A stretch of 64,000 bases of DNA from Pseudomonas fluorescens. Its GTDB lineage: Bacteria; Pseudomonadota; Gammaproteobacteria; Pseudomonadales; Pseudomonadaceae. The position numbers and the translations under genes were made by a program. Positions within the stretch are counted from its first letter, which is position 1. The number at the start of each line of letters is the position of its first letter. Positions 53,338-62,166 of the stretch are shown here, piece by piece. Location of the stretch: assembly GCF_001307275.1 (NCBI RefSeq), contig NZ_CP012831.1:3898501-3962500 (forward strand). Direction: 5' to 3'. The notes beneath the pieces are model-generated. The model searched no databases and was not told the origin of the DNA. It was given only the letters and a program-made list of their open reading frames with translations.

Positions 53338-55053
53338 CTAGGCCCCTGCATCGACCTTGCGGCCATGCGCCAGGCCGTCCAATGCCTGCCATAACCGCGG
53401 CGCCTTCTCCCCCAGCAGCAAGTGCCAGACGCCATCCTCCAACGAGCTCATACCCTGACACCCCAACCCTTTGAGCCGGCTTTCCGACAAGCCCTTGTCA
53501 TCGGCCAGCCGCACCCGTAGCCGGCTCGTCGCCACGCACTCGAGTTGCAGGACATTGTCCTGGCCTCCGAGGGCGTCCAGCCATTGTTGCGCTTCAGTGC
53601 TGGAAAGGGCGGCAGGCGTTGTCGGTGCAGGGGCATTCGGCACCGGTGCGGTGACCGGGCGAAGGGAGGAGGGCACCGCCAGGCGGATTTCATCGGCAAT
53701 GCTGTCGGCCATCGGCCCCACCACCACCTGCAGGCTCCCGCCGTTACCGGGGCGCACCACGGCCATGGCGCCGAGGGCCTTGAGCTGGGCGTCGGAGGCC
53801 TTGTTGCGATCCACCATGTCCAGCCGCAAGCGCGTGGTGCAGGCACCGATGGTGATCAGGTTGTCAGCGCCGCCCAACGCCTGGATGTAGGCCGCGGCCC
53901 GCTGGTTTTCGGCGATGGCCGGTTTGTCGCCTGCCGGTACCTCTTCACGCCCCGGGGTCTTCAGGTCGAAGCGGCGGATGCAGAAGTCGAACACCAGGTA
54001 GTAGATTGCCGCGTAGGCCAGGCCCACCGGGACGACCAACCAGCCGTTGGTGGATTTGCCCCAGCCCAGGACCATGTCGATGAAGCCGCCGGAGAAGGTA
54101 AAGCCCAGGTGAATGCCCAGCAGATTGGTCACGGCCATCGACACACCGGTGAGCAGCGCGTGGACCAGGAACAACAAGGGCGCGAGGAACATGAAGGCGA
54201 ATTCGATCGGCTCGGTGACACCGGTCAGAAACGAGGTCAGCGCCATGGACAGCAGGATCCCCCCCATGACCTTGCGCCGCTGGGGCAAGGCATTGCGGTA
54301 CATCGCCAGGCACGCGGCGGGCAGGCCGAAGAGCATCACCGGGAACATGCCGGTCATGAACTGGCCACCCTTGGGGTCGCCGGCGAAATAACGGCTCAGG
54401 TCACCGGTGACCACCGCACCGGTGGCGGGGTCGGTGAAACTGCCGAAGATGAACCAGGCCATGTTATTGAGGATGTGGTGCAGGCCGGTAACGATCAGCA
54501 ATCGGTTGAACACCCCGAACACGAAGGCGCCGAAACTGCCGCTTTCCATCAGCAAGGCGCCGAAACCGTTGATACCCTGCTGGATCGGTGGCCAGATAAG
54601 GCCGAACACCACGCCCAGCCCGACGGCGCTGAAGCCGGTGACAATCGGCACGAAGCGCCGGCCACCAAAGAACGCCAGGTACTCCGGCAGCTTGATGTCC
54701 TTGAAGCGGTTGTACAGCGCCCCCGCCAGCAGGCCGCTGATGATCCCGGCGAGCATGCCCATGTTGATGCTGGCATCGAGCACCTTCAGGGTCGCGATCA
54801 TCACCAGGTAGCCGATGGCCCCGGCCAACCCCGCCGTACCGTTGTTGTCCCGGGCGAAGCCCACGGCGATGCCGATGGCGAAGATCATCGCCAGGTTGGC
54901 GAAAATTGCCTGGCCGGCATCGTGGATGATGGCGATGTCCAAGAGATCGGTGTCGCCCAGGCGCAGCAACAGGCCGGCGATGGGCAGGATCGCGATGGGC
55001 AGCATCAGTGCCCGGCCGAGGCGTTGCAGCCCTTCGATGAAATGCTGGTACAT
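53338..55053 (-). CDS. nagE: NagE, N-acetylglucosamine PTS permease (EIIC-EIIB-EIIB')
   Basis: A 571-aa inner-membrane PTS transporter that phosphorylates GlcNAc on entry. The EIIC domain spans about residues 1-370, with GITEP-type motif as GVTEPIEF. The first EIIB domain has its phospho-cysteine at C405 (GACTTRLRLD). A second EIIB-like domain (about 485-555) has ECVATSRLRV, with its Cys506 two residues out of place relative to the R-L-R. That copy probably does not carry phosphate. It is the last gene of the nag operon; phosphate should come from NagF. Confidence 0.93.
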   Translation of the reverse strand: MYQHFIEGLQRLGRALMLPIAILPIAGLLLRLGDTDLLDIAIIHDAGQAIFANLAMIFAIGIAVGFARDNNGTAGLAGAIGYLVMIATLKVLDASINMGMLAGIISGLLAGALYNRFKDIKLPEYLAFFGGRRFVPIVTGFSAVGLGVVFGLIWPPIQQGINGFGALLMESGSFGAFVFGVFNRLLIVTGLHHILNNMAWFIFGSFTDPATGAVVTGDLSRYFAGDPKGGQFMTGMFPVMLFGLPAACLAMYRNALPQRRKVMGGILLSMALTSFLTGVTEPIEFAFMFLAPLLFLVHALLTGVSMAVTNLLGIHLGFTFSGGFIDMVLGWGKSTNGWLVVPVGLAYAAIYYLVFDFCIRRFDLKTPGREEVPAGDKPAIAENQRAAAYIQALGGADNLITIGACTTRLRLDMVDRNKASDAQLKALGAMAVVRPGNGGSLQVVVGPMADSIADEIRLAVPSSLRPVTAPVPNAPAPTTPAALSSTEAQQWLDALGGQDNVLQLECVATSRLRVRLADDKGLSESRLKGLGCQGMSSLEDGVWHLLLGEKAPRLWQALDGLAHGRKVDAGA

Positions 55054-55086
55054 GGCGTCTCTCCCTTTATTGTTCTTCGAAGTGGC

Positions 55087-57600
55087 TCAGCCCAGGGGCC
55101 AGTGTCGATGGCAGGCACGGCGTACCGCGAGTGCGCTGCCCAGGTTCAGCAGTTCGTTGCTCAAGCGGGCGCATTGCGCGGCGTCGAGGTGGCGCACGCG
55201 GTCCTTGATTTCGCCGATCTGCGGCGGGCTGACCGACAGTTCCCGTACACCCAGGCCGATCAGTACAGGCGTGGCCAACGGGTCCGAGGCCAGGGCCCCG
55301 CACACGCCGACCCAACGCCCATGCTTGGCGGCACCGGCGCAGGTCTGGGCGATCAGCCGCAGCAACGCGGGGTGCAAGGCATCGACCCGGGCGGCGAGGC
55401 CGGCGTGGTCGCGGTCCATGGCCAGGGTGTATTGCGACAGGTCGTTGGTGCCGATGGACAGGAAATCCGCATGTTCGGCCAATTGTTCGGCCAGCAACGC
55501 GGCGGCCGGCACTTCGACCATCACCCCCAGTTGCGGGCGTTCGCTCAGGCCCAGTTCAGAGCCAAGGGCATCGAGGCGTTTGCGGATGTGCAGCAGTTCG
55601 TCGACTTCGGTGACCATGGGCAACAGGATCCGGCAGCGGTCCAGCGGACGGGTTTGCAGCAAGGCGCGCAGTTGCTGGTCAAGCAGATCCGGTCGCACCT
55701 GGGCCAGGCGAATGCCGCGCAGGCCCAGTACCGGGTTGGCTTCGCTCGGCAGGGGCAGGTAGTCCAGTTGCTTGTCACCGCCCACGTCGATGGTGCGAAT
55801 GATCACCGGTTTGTCGCCCATGGCCTCGAGCACGGCTTGATAGGCCTGGCGCTGCTCTTCTTCGTCGGGGGCGGTGTGGCGGTCGACGAAGAGAAATTCG
55901 GTGCGCAACAAGCCAACGCCATCGGCACCGTTGGCCAAGCTTTCGCCGGCTTCGGCGCTGGAGGCCACGTTAGCGGCGACTTCCACCTCCACGCCATCGA
56001 CGGTCCGCGCCGGTGTGTGGGCGAGGCTCTGTTGTTGGGCGCGCAGGGCCGTGCGTCGGGTCTGTGCTTGCCGCACCTGCGCCAGGCGCTCGACGGTTGG
56101 CGTCAGTTCGAGGCGGCCACCGTCGGCGTCCAGTACCACCGCTTGGCCTTGTTCCTGGGCAAGCAGTTCGTCGCCCAGCGCCACCAGGCACGGCAGGCCT
56201 TTGCCCCGGGCCAGGATCGCCACATGGGACGTCGCGCCACCCTCGACCATGCACACGCCGGCCACGCCTTGGGCGCTGAGTTGCAGCAGGTCCGACGGGG
56301 TCAGTTCCTGGGCGGCGACGATGGCGCCCGCCGCGACGTCGAACTGCCAGGCCTCACCCAGCAACACCCGCAGGACCCGCTGGCGCAAGTCACGCAAGTC
56401 GTTGGCGCGCTCGGCCAGCAGCGTGCTGCCCAGTTGTTGCAGGACCTGGCATTGCGTGTCGATGGAGCGGCTCCAGGCGTGGGGCGCGGCACTGCCTTGT
56501 TCGATGAAGAGGTCGGCGGCATCCAACAGCACCGGGTCCTCCAGCAGCGCCAGGTGGGCACTGAAGATCGCCTCTTCATCGCGGTGCTGCCTGGCCCGGG
56601 CGTGCTCCAGCGTGAGGTGGATCTCGCCACGGACCTGGGCCAGAGCGTCACTCAGACGTTGGCGCTGCTCTTCGATGGCATGGCCGCCGATGTCTTCCGG
56701 CAATTGAATGCCGCTCAACCGAACCAGCGGCCCGGTCACCAGCCCGGGCGCGGCACATACGCCATGCAACACACCTTCTTCTGCATTCGCCCGTGGTGGT
56801 TCGGGCGGCGGCGCGCTGGCATGGGCTTCTTCCACCAGGGCTGTGGATAAGGTCGTCAGCAAGGCTTGCAGCGCCGCCTCGGCATCGCTGCCCCGGCAAC
56901 TGACGTGCACTTGCGCCTGTTCGGTGATGGCCAGCCCCATCATCCCCATTACGCTGTCGCACGAGGCTGACTTGCCGCTGAAGTGCAGCTGCGAGCGGCT
57001 CTTGAAGCCTTGCGCGGTCTGGCGCACCAGCGCCGCCGGGCGGGCGTGAAGACCGCCGCGATGGGCGATGCGGACCTGGCCGAACACTTCGATGCCGCTG
57101 TCTTGGTCGTGATGTTCCGCCTGGCCGACGGCCTTGGCGAGAATGTGCAGCAGCGGTTCGCCGACCTTCACCCCTTTGAGGGTGATGGGCCGCGCCTGGA
57201 AGTGTTCGCCATTGGTGATGACCAACAGGCTGACCAGGCTCTTGCAGCGCAGCGCCACTTTATCCACGTCATAGCGCAGCAGCGGCTGGCCATGGCTGAC
57301 CCGTGCACCTTCCTTGACCAGCATGGAAAACCCCTCGCCCTGCAGCTCGACCGTATCCAGGCCCAGGTGCAGCAGCAGTTCGGCGCCATTGTCGGCCCGC
57401 AGGGTCACGGCGTGGCCGGTGCGGGCGACGTGGATCACTTCAGCGTCGCATGGTGCGTAGAGGGTGTCGTTCAGCGGGTCGATGGCGATCCCATCGCCCA
57501 TGGCGCCGCTGGCGAACACCGCGTCCGGGACATTGGCGAGGGTGAGCACCGGGCCGCTGAGGGGGGCGCTGAGGATCAGCTCTTTATTGTTGTTGGGCAT
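55087..57600 (-). CDS. nagF: NagF, fused EIIA-HPr-EI phosphotransferase
   Basis: An 837-aa fusion holding the whole soluble PTS chain. EIIA (about 8-150) has H78 in LLLHLGLDTV; HPr (about 172-255) has H185 in GGLHARPAAL; EI (about 275-837) has H459 in GGATSHVAILAR, with GLLRTEFLF and the C-terminal PEP-binding region GVCGALASDP. Phosphate passes from PEP to EI, HPr, EIIA and then NagE. It starts 41 nt after nagB and ends 33 nt before nagE. Confidence 0.95.
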   Translation of the reverse strand: MPNNNKELILSAPLSGPVLTLANVPDAVFASGAMGDGIAIDPLNDTLYAPCDAEVIHVARTGHAVTLRADNGAELLLHLGLDTVELQGEGFSMLVKEGARVSHGQPLLRYDVDKVALRCKSLVSLLVITNGEHFQARPITLKGVKVGEPLLHILAKAVGQAEHHDQDSGIEVFGQVRIAHRGGLHARPAALVRQTAQGFKSRSQLHFSGKSASCDSVMGMMGLAITEQAQVHVSCRGSDAEAALQALLTTLSTALVEEAHASAPPPEPPRANAEEGVLHGVCAAPGLVTGPLVRLSGIQLPEDIGGHAIEEQRQRLSDALAQVRGEIHLTLEHARARQHRDEEAIFSAHLALLEDPVLLDAADLFIEQGSAAPHAWSRSIDTQCQVLQQLGSTLLAERANDLRDLRQRVLRVLLGEAWQFDVAAGAIVAAQELTPSDLLQLSAQGVAGVCMVEGGATSHVAILARGKGLPCLVALGDELLAQEQGQAVVLDADGGRLELTPTVERLAQVRQAQTRRTALRAQQQSLAHTPARTVDGVEVEVAANVASSAEAGESLANGADGVGLLRTEFLFVDRHTAPDEEEQRQAYQAVLEAMGDKPVIIRTIDVGGDKQLDYLPLPSEANPVLGLRGIRLAQVRPDLLDQQLRALLQTRPLDRCRILLPMVTEVDELLHIRKRLDALGSELGLSERPQLGVMVEVPAAALLAEQLAEHADFLSIGTNDLSQYTLAMDRDHAGLAARVDALHPALLRLIAQTCAGAAKHGRWVGVCGALASDPLATPVLIGLGVRELSVSPPQIGEIKDRVRHLDAAQCARLSNELLNLGSALAVRRACHRHWPLG

Positions 57601-57641
57601 GGGCTCGCTCTCTTCAGGCTCTTGTTTGAAAAGCAGTCGGA

Positions 57642-58664
57642 TCAGTGGGTACGGGTGACCTTGCTCAGGTGCCGTGGCTGGTCCGGGTCCAGGCCTCGGG
57701 CCACGGCCAGGCTCGCGGCCATCGCGTAGAAGCTCTGGATCGCCAGGATCGGGTCCAGGGCCGGGTGTTCGGCGCGGCTCAAGGTCAGGTCGCGTTCGAC
57801 AATGTCATCAGGTGCCGCCAGCAGGACCCGGGCACCGCGCTGGCGCATGTCCGCGGCCAGGCTCAACACGCCGGCCTGTTCGGCACCGCGCGGGGCGAAC
57901 ACCAGCAGGGGGTAGTCATGGTCGATCAGCGCCATGGGCCCGTGGCGAACTTCGGCACTGCTGAAGGCTTCGGCCTGGATCGCCGAGGTTTCCTTGAACT
58001 TGAGTGCTGCTTCCTGGGCGATGGCGAACCCGGCGCCCCGGCCGATCACCATCAACCGCTGACAGTCGCGCAGGGCGTCGACAGCGCTGTGCCAGTCCTG
58101 GCGGGCGGCCTCGCGCAGGCCCTCGGGCAGGGCACCGCCGGCTTCGAGCAACTCGGCGTCAGCTTTCCAGTGGGCCACCAGTCGCGCACTGGCGCTGAGG
58201 GTGGCAATGAAGCTCTTGGTCGCGGCGACGCTGCTCTCGACGTCGGCACACAGCGGCACGCTGAATTCACAGGCGGCTTCCAGAGGCGAGTCGGTGGCGT
58301 TGACCAGGGCCACGCTCAAGGCGCCACGCTTGCGCAACAGGCGCAGGCTGTTCACCAGGTCCGGGCTCTGTCCCGACTGGGAAAAACCGAACGCCACCTG
58401 GCCGCTGACCTTCAGCGGCGCCTGTTGCATGGTCACCACCGACATCGGCAGCGAGGCCACCGGGATGCCCAGTTGCTGCATGGTCAGGTAAGCGAAATAG
58501 CTGGCGGCGTGATCGGAGCTGCCCCGGGCGACAGTCATCGCCACTTGCGGTGGCTGGCGGCGTAGGCGTCCGGCGATTTCCTCGAGGGCCGGGTCCAGTC
58601 GCTGCAACTGGCGCTCGACCGCTTCATGGGAGGCCAGGGCCTCTTCAAGCATTTTGGAAGTCAA
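57642..58664 (-). CDS. nagB: SIS-domain glucosamine-6-phosphate deaminase (NagB-II type)
   Basis: A 340-aa protein with two SIS sugar-isomerase domains (GRGSSDHAA; FSQSGQSPD; GRGAGFAIAQEAALKFKET; AEVRHGP), resembling the isomerase half of GlmS. It replaces the classical NagB hexamer and converts GlcN-6-P to Fru-6-P plus ammonia. The start overlaps nagA by 20 nt. Deamination rather than synthesis is inferred from the catabolic operon. Confidence 0.88.
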   Translation of the reverse strand: MTSKMLEEALASHEAVERQLQRLDPALEEIAGRLRRQPPQVAMTVARGSSDHAASYFAYLTMQQLGIPVASLPMSVVTMQQAPLKVSGQVAFGFSQSGQSPDLVNSLRLLRKRGALSVALVNATDSPLEAACEFSVPLCADVESSVAATKSFIATLSASARLVAHWKADAELLEAGGALPEGLREAARQDWHSAVDALRDCQRLMVIGRGAGFAIAQEAALKFKETSAIQAEAFSSAEVRHGPMALIDHDYPLLVFAPRGAEQAGVLSLAADMRQRGARVLLAAPDDIVERDLTLSRAEHPALDPILAIQSFYAMAASLAVARGLDPDQPRHLSKVTRTH

Positions 58665-59751
58665 TGGCTTCTCCTTCGACCATCACGTCGGTCAGGGTCA
58701 GGGAACGGTCAAGGCGTACGCAGTCGGCCCAGGCGCCGGGTTGCAGGCGGCCGCGCTCGGGCAGGCCGAGGTAGTCGGCGGGAAATTGGGACAGACGCTG
58801 GGAGGCTTCGGCGATGGGCAGGCCGATTTTCACCAGGTTGCGCAGGGCCTGGTCCATGGTCAGGGTGCTGCCGGCCAGGGTGCCATCGGCCAGACGCACC
58901 CCGCCCAGGCACTTGGTCACGGTGTGGCTGCCCAGCTTGTATTCGCCGTCGGGCATGCCGGCGGCGGCGGTGGAGTCGGTGACGCAATACAGGCACGGGA
59001 TCGAACGCAAGGCCACGCGCATCGCACCGGGGTGCACGTGGAGCAAGTCCGGGATCAACTCGGCATATTGCGCATGGGCGAGGGCCGCACCGACGATACC
59101 TGGCTCGCGGTGATGCAACGGACTCATGGCGTTGTACAGGTGAGTGAAACTGCTGGCCCCGGCCGCCAACGCCGCGACGCCTTCTTCGTAGCTGCCCAGG
59201 GTATGGCCGATCTGCATGCGCACGCCTCGGGCGCTGAGGGCACGGATCAAGGCATCATGACCGGCGATTTCCGGGGCGATGGTAATCACCCGGATCGGCG
59301 CCAGGGCCAGGTAGCTCTCCACCTCGGCCAGCAGCGCGGTGTGGGCGAAATTCGGTTGCGCGCCGAGTTTTCCGGGGTTGATGTAAGGGCCTTCCAAGTG
59401 CACGCCCAGGACCCGGGCGCTGCCGTTCGGACGCTGCTCACAGAACTCGCCGAGGGCCTGCAGCACGCTGGCGATCTCTTCGCTGGGCGCGGTCATGGTG
59501 GTGGCCAAGAGTGCGGTGGTGCCAAAACGCAGGTGGGTGCGGGCGATGGTCTCGAACGCCGAAGCCCCTTGCATGATGTCCTTGCCGCCGCCGCCGTGGA
59601 CATGCAAGTCGATAAAGCCGGGCAGCAGGTAGGGTAGGTCGTTGCTCGCCGGATCGCAGGGCTGGCCTTCGATGGCCACGACTCTACCGTGCTCATGGAG
59701 CAGGCGGCCGCGAACCCAGCCGTCACAGGTGAGGATGTTGTCTTCGGACAT
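58645..59751 (-). CDS. nagA: NagA, N-acetylglucosamine-6-phosphate deacetylase
   Basis: A 368-aa amidohydrolase that removes acetate from GlcNAc-6-P. Metal and active-site motifs are visible: DLHVHGGGGKD, HLEGPYINPGKLGA, GHTLGSYEEG, HLYNAMSPLHHREPG and VTDSTAAAG with the catalytic Asp. It lies 18 nt after nagR and overlaps nagB. Confidence 0.96.
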   Translation of the reverse strand: MSEDNILTCDGWVRGRLLHEHGRVVAIEGQPCDPASNDLPYLLPGFIDLHVHGGGGKDIMQGASAFETIARTHLRFGTTALLATTMTAPSEEIASVLQALGEFCEQRPNGSARVLGVHLEGPYINPGKLGAQPNFAHTALLAEVESYLALAPIRVITIAPEIAGHDALIRALSARGVRMQIGHTLGSYEEGVAALAAGASSFTHLYNAMSPLHHREPGIVGAALAHAQYAELIPDLLHVHPGAMRVALRSIPCLYCVTDSTAAAGMPDGEYKLGSHTVTKCLGGVRLADGTLAGSTLTMDQALRNLVKIGLPIAEASQRLSQFPADYLGLPERGRLQPGAWADCVRLDRSLTLTDVMVEGEAIDFQNA

Positions 59752-59769
59752 GGGAAATTCTCTGCTCGT

Positions 59770-60501
59770 CTAGCGCCGCAGCTCTGCGACAAAGTCGTAG
59801 TAGTCGTTGCGGCAATAGGTGTCGGTGACTTCGATGGGGGTGTTGTCTTCCAGGTAGCCGACCCGGGTCATCAGCAACATCGCGGTGCCGGGGGCGATGC
59901 CCACCAGGGCGGCGAATTCGTCCGAGGCGTTGATGGCCTGGATGTGTTGCAGGGCGCGCACCACTGGCTTGCCGATGCCGTCGAGAAATGCGTAGAGGGA
60001 ATCGCCCACCGCTTGCGGTTTGGGAATGATCGAGGCGGGCAGGGTGCTCATTTCAATGGCCATGACCGTGTCGTCGGCCTTGCGCAGACGCTTGAGCCGC
60101 GCGACTTTGTCGGTGGGCGACAGGCCCAGCCGGATCAGTTCTTCGTGGGTGGGCGGGGTGATTTCCCGTTCCAGCCATTGGGACCCGGGCACAAAGCCCT
60201 TGAGCCGCAGCATCTCGCTGAAGCCGCTGAGGCGTGACAGCGGCTGTTCCAGGCGCGGGGTGATAAAGGTGCCCGAACCCTGGTTGCGGCGAATCAAGCC
60301 TTGTTCGAACAGCACTTCCAAGGCCTTGCGCGCGGTGACTCGGGAAATGCCCAGTTGCTCGCTCAAGCTGCGCTCGGACGGCATCGCCTGCTCGGCTTTC
60401 CACTGGCCGGCATGAATCGCCGTCTCCAGGTTTCGCGCCAATTGCAGGTACAGCGGCGTGGGTTGGGTGTCGTCAGGGCGCAGGGCCAGGATGTCGTTCA
60501 T
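59770..60501 (-). CDS. nagR: NagR-type GntR/HutC transcriptional regulator
   Basis: A 243-aa regulator with an N-terminal winged helix (MPSERSLSEQLGISRVTARKALEVLFEQGLIRRNQGSGTFI) and a C-terminal UTRA ligand domain. Related regulators of GlcNAc operons sense GlcNAc-6-P or GlcN-6-P. It heads the nag operon, and operator-like repeats lie 55-150 nt upstream, which suggests autoregulation and control of nagABFE. Confidence 0.9.
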   Translation of the reverse strand: MNDILALRPDDTQPTPLYLQLARNLETAIHAGQWKAEQAMPSERSLSEQLGISRVTARKALEVLFEQGLIRRNQGSGTFITPRLEQPLSRLSGFSEMLRLKGFVPGSQWLEREITPPTHEELIRLGLSPTDKVARLKRLRKADDTVMAIEMSTLPASIIPKPQAVGDSLYAFLDGIGKPVVRALQHIQAINASDEFAALVGIAPGTAMLLMTRVGYLEDNTPIEVTDTYCRNDYYDFVAELRR

Positions 60502-60555
60502 ATCGGTGTCCGATGCGGTTATTGAGTTGTTGTCGCTCGGTAAGTGGGGTGGAAG

Positions 60556-60649
60556 CTAATACCACTTGAATACCATGTCAACGCCGCTTTCCTGGGTTAT
60601 AGAGGCGTTGTTAAAGGGTTTTTTCGGGGTGGGATTGAAGTGGTATTAG
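60556..60649. promoter_or_regulatory. Paired NagR operator candidates
   Basis: CTAATACCACTT (60556-60567) and its exact complement AAGTGGTATTAG (60638-60649) are 70 bp apart. The first is followed by GAATACCA, giving a TACCA-N6-TACCA repeat. They lie 55-148 nt before nagR. Confidence 0.6.
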
Positions 60650-60806
60650 TGGAAGGGAGTTCGAACGCAAAGATCTGCAGCCGCGACAACGCCTACGGGG
60701 TGAACTGGTATTCATCTGTAGGTAATTTCTGAAGATGGTTTTTTTTGATTTTATTTTTCGATGCTGACGGGCGGTCGTCCGAGCCTATCAAGGCTAACGA
60801 GCTGTC
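60650..60806. other. Intergenic DNA between the nag operator and the tandem repeats
   Basis: AT-rich, with a T-run near 60738-60756 (GGTTTTTTTTGATTTTATTT). No gene or clear terminator. Confidence 0.4.
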
Positions 60807-61142
60807 GTGGCGAGGGAGCTTGCTCCCGCTAGGGCGCGAAGCGGCCTCAAACCTGACAACCCGGTGTGTCAGGCAAATGGAGTTGCCTGCTTTGGGTCTG
60901 CTGCGCAGCCCAGCGGGAGCAAGCTCCCTCGCCACAAGGGGATACGCAGGTGATTGAGTTGGGGGGGCGAACAAGGCCTTGGGCCGGGTAGCGCTTCGGA
61001 CTTGATGCAATAACTGCCGGCCTCATCGCGAGCAAGCTCGCTCCCACAGGGGGTTATGCACAACACAAAACTACTGTGGGAGCTTGCTCGCGATGAGGCC
61101 AGATCAGGCAACGAAGATTTGATGCCGGGTCAGAGGGCTTTT
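60807..61142. repeat. Tandem composite repeat, copy 1 (336 bp)
   Basis: Contains a GTGGCGAGGGAGC-family palindrome followed by a TGTGGGAGC-family REP pair. Compared with copy 2 it lacks 4 nt in one REP arm (GGGAGCTTGC for GGGAGCGAGCTTGC) and one G in a G-run. Confidence 0.92.
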
Positions 61143-61483
61143 GTGGCGAGGGAGCTTGCTCCCGCCAGGACGCGAAGCGGCCTCAAACCTGACAACCCGG
61201 TGTGTCAGGCAAATGGAGTTGCCTGCTTTGGGTCTGCTGCGCAGCCCAGCGGGAGCAAGCTCCCTCGCCACAAGGGGATACGCAGGTGATTGAGTTGGGG
61301 GGGGCGAACAAGGCCTTGGACCGGGTAGCGCTTCGGACTTGATGCAATAACTGCCGGCCTCATCGCGAGCAAGCTCGCTCCCACAGGGGGTTATGCACAA
61401 CACAAAACTACTGTGGGAGCGAGCTTGCTCGCGATGAGGCCAGATCAGGCAACGAAGATTTGATGCCGGACCAGAGGGCTTTT
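61143..61483. repeat. Tandem composite repeat, copy 2 (341 bp)
   Basis: Nearly identical to copy 1 over its whole length, including the non-palindromic flanks such as GCAGGTGATTGAGTTGGGG. Confidence 0.92.
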
Positions 61484-61619
61484 GTGGCGAGGGAGCTTGC
61501 TCCCGCCAGGGCGCGAAGCGGCCTCAAAACCTGACAACCCGGTGTGTCAGGCAAGTGGGGTTGCCTGCTTTGGGTCTGCTGCGCAGCCCAGCGGGAGCAA
61601 GCTCCCTCGCCACAGGGGG
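61484..61619. repeat. Tandem composite repeat, partial copy 3 (136 bp)
   Basis: Only the first palindrome (GTGGCGAGGGAGC family) is present. It ends directly at the L,D-transpeptidase stop codon. Confidence 0.9.
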
Positions 61620-62126
61620 TTACGGACGAATTTCGATCATCGTGCCATCCGGCACCAGGTTCCAGACTTCGCGCATGTCCACGTTGCGCATGGCGATGCA
61701 GCCATCGGTCCAGTCCAGCGTATGGAACAGCTGTTCAGGGTTTTCCTCCGAATCAGGCGTGCCGTGGATCATGATCATGCCCCCCGGCTCCACGCCTTCA
61801 CGGCGGGCGCGGGCGGCGTCGCTGATGTTGGGGTAGGAAATGTGCATCGACAGGTAGAACCGGTCACTGGTCTTGCGCCAGTCCAGCCAATAAAAACCTT
61901 CGGGGGTGCGCTTGTCGCCCTCGATCAGCTTGGGGCCTTTCTTGGCGCCCTTGCCCAGGGAGATGCGATAGGTCTTGAGCGGCTTGCCGTCGTTGATCAA
62001 TTGCAATTGATGAGCGGACTTGAGCACCAACACTTTTTCGATGACCTTGCCGTTGTAGGTTCCCACCGCGGCGGCCTGGGACACAGCGGTGAATGACAAG
62101 CAGAACAGGACAAGCAACCAGCGCAT
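61620..62126 (-). CDS. L,D-transpeptidase (YkuD) family protein
   Basis: A 168-aa exported enzyme with a signal peptide (about 1-19, AVSQAA). The YkuD motif is complete: HGTPD and DWTDGCIAMRN with the catalytic Cys. Such proteins crosslink peptidoglycan at L,D bonds or attach lipoproteins. The stop codon lies exactly at the edge of the tandem repeat array. Confidence 0.9.
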   Translation of the reverse strand: MRWLLVLFCLSFTAVSQAAAVGTYNGKVIEKVLVLKSAHQLQLINDGKPLKTYRISLGKGAKKGPKLIEGDKRTPEGFYWLDWRKTSDRFYLSMHISYPNISDAARARREGVEPGGMIMIHGTPDSEENPEQLFHTLDWTDGCIAMRNVDMREVWNLVPDGTMIEIRP

Positions 62127-62166
62127 TGAAACGATATCCCTAGAGGTGTTTCGACTGTATGGGTTT

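Noticed and set aside
60693..61403. Several short frames in the tandem repeat array
   Set aside because: They are translations of REP palindromes, containing repeated SELARDE/ASSLATR strings.
60807..61619. Possible CRISPR array in the repeat region
   Set aside because: Units are about 340 bp with palindromic REP content and near-identical spacers, not short repeats with unique spacers.
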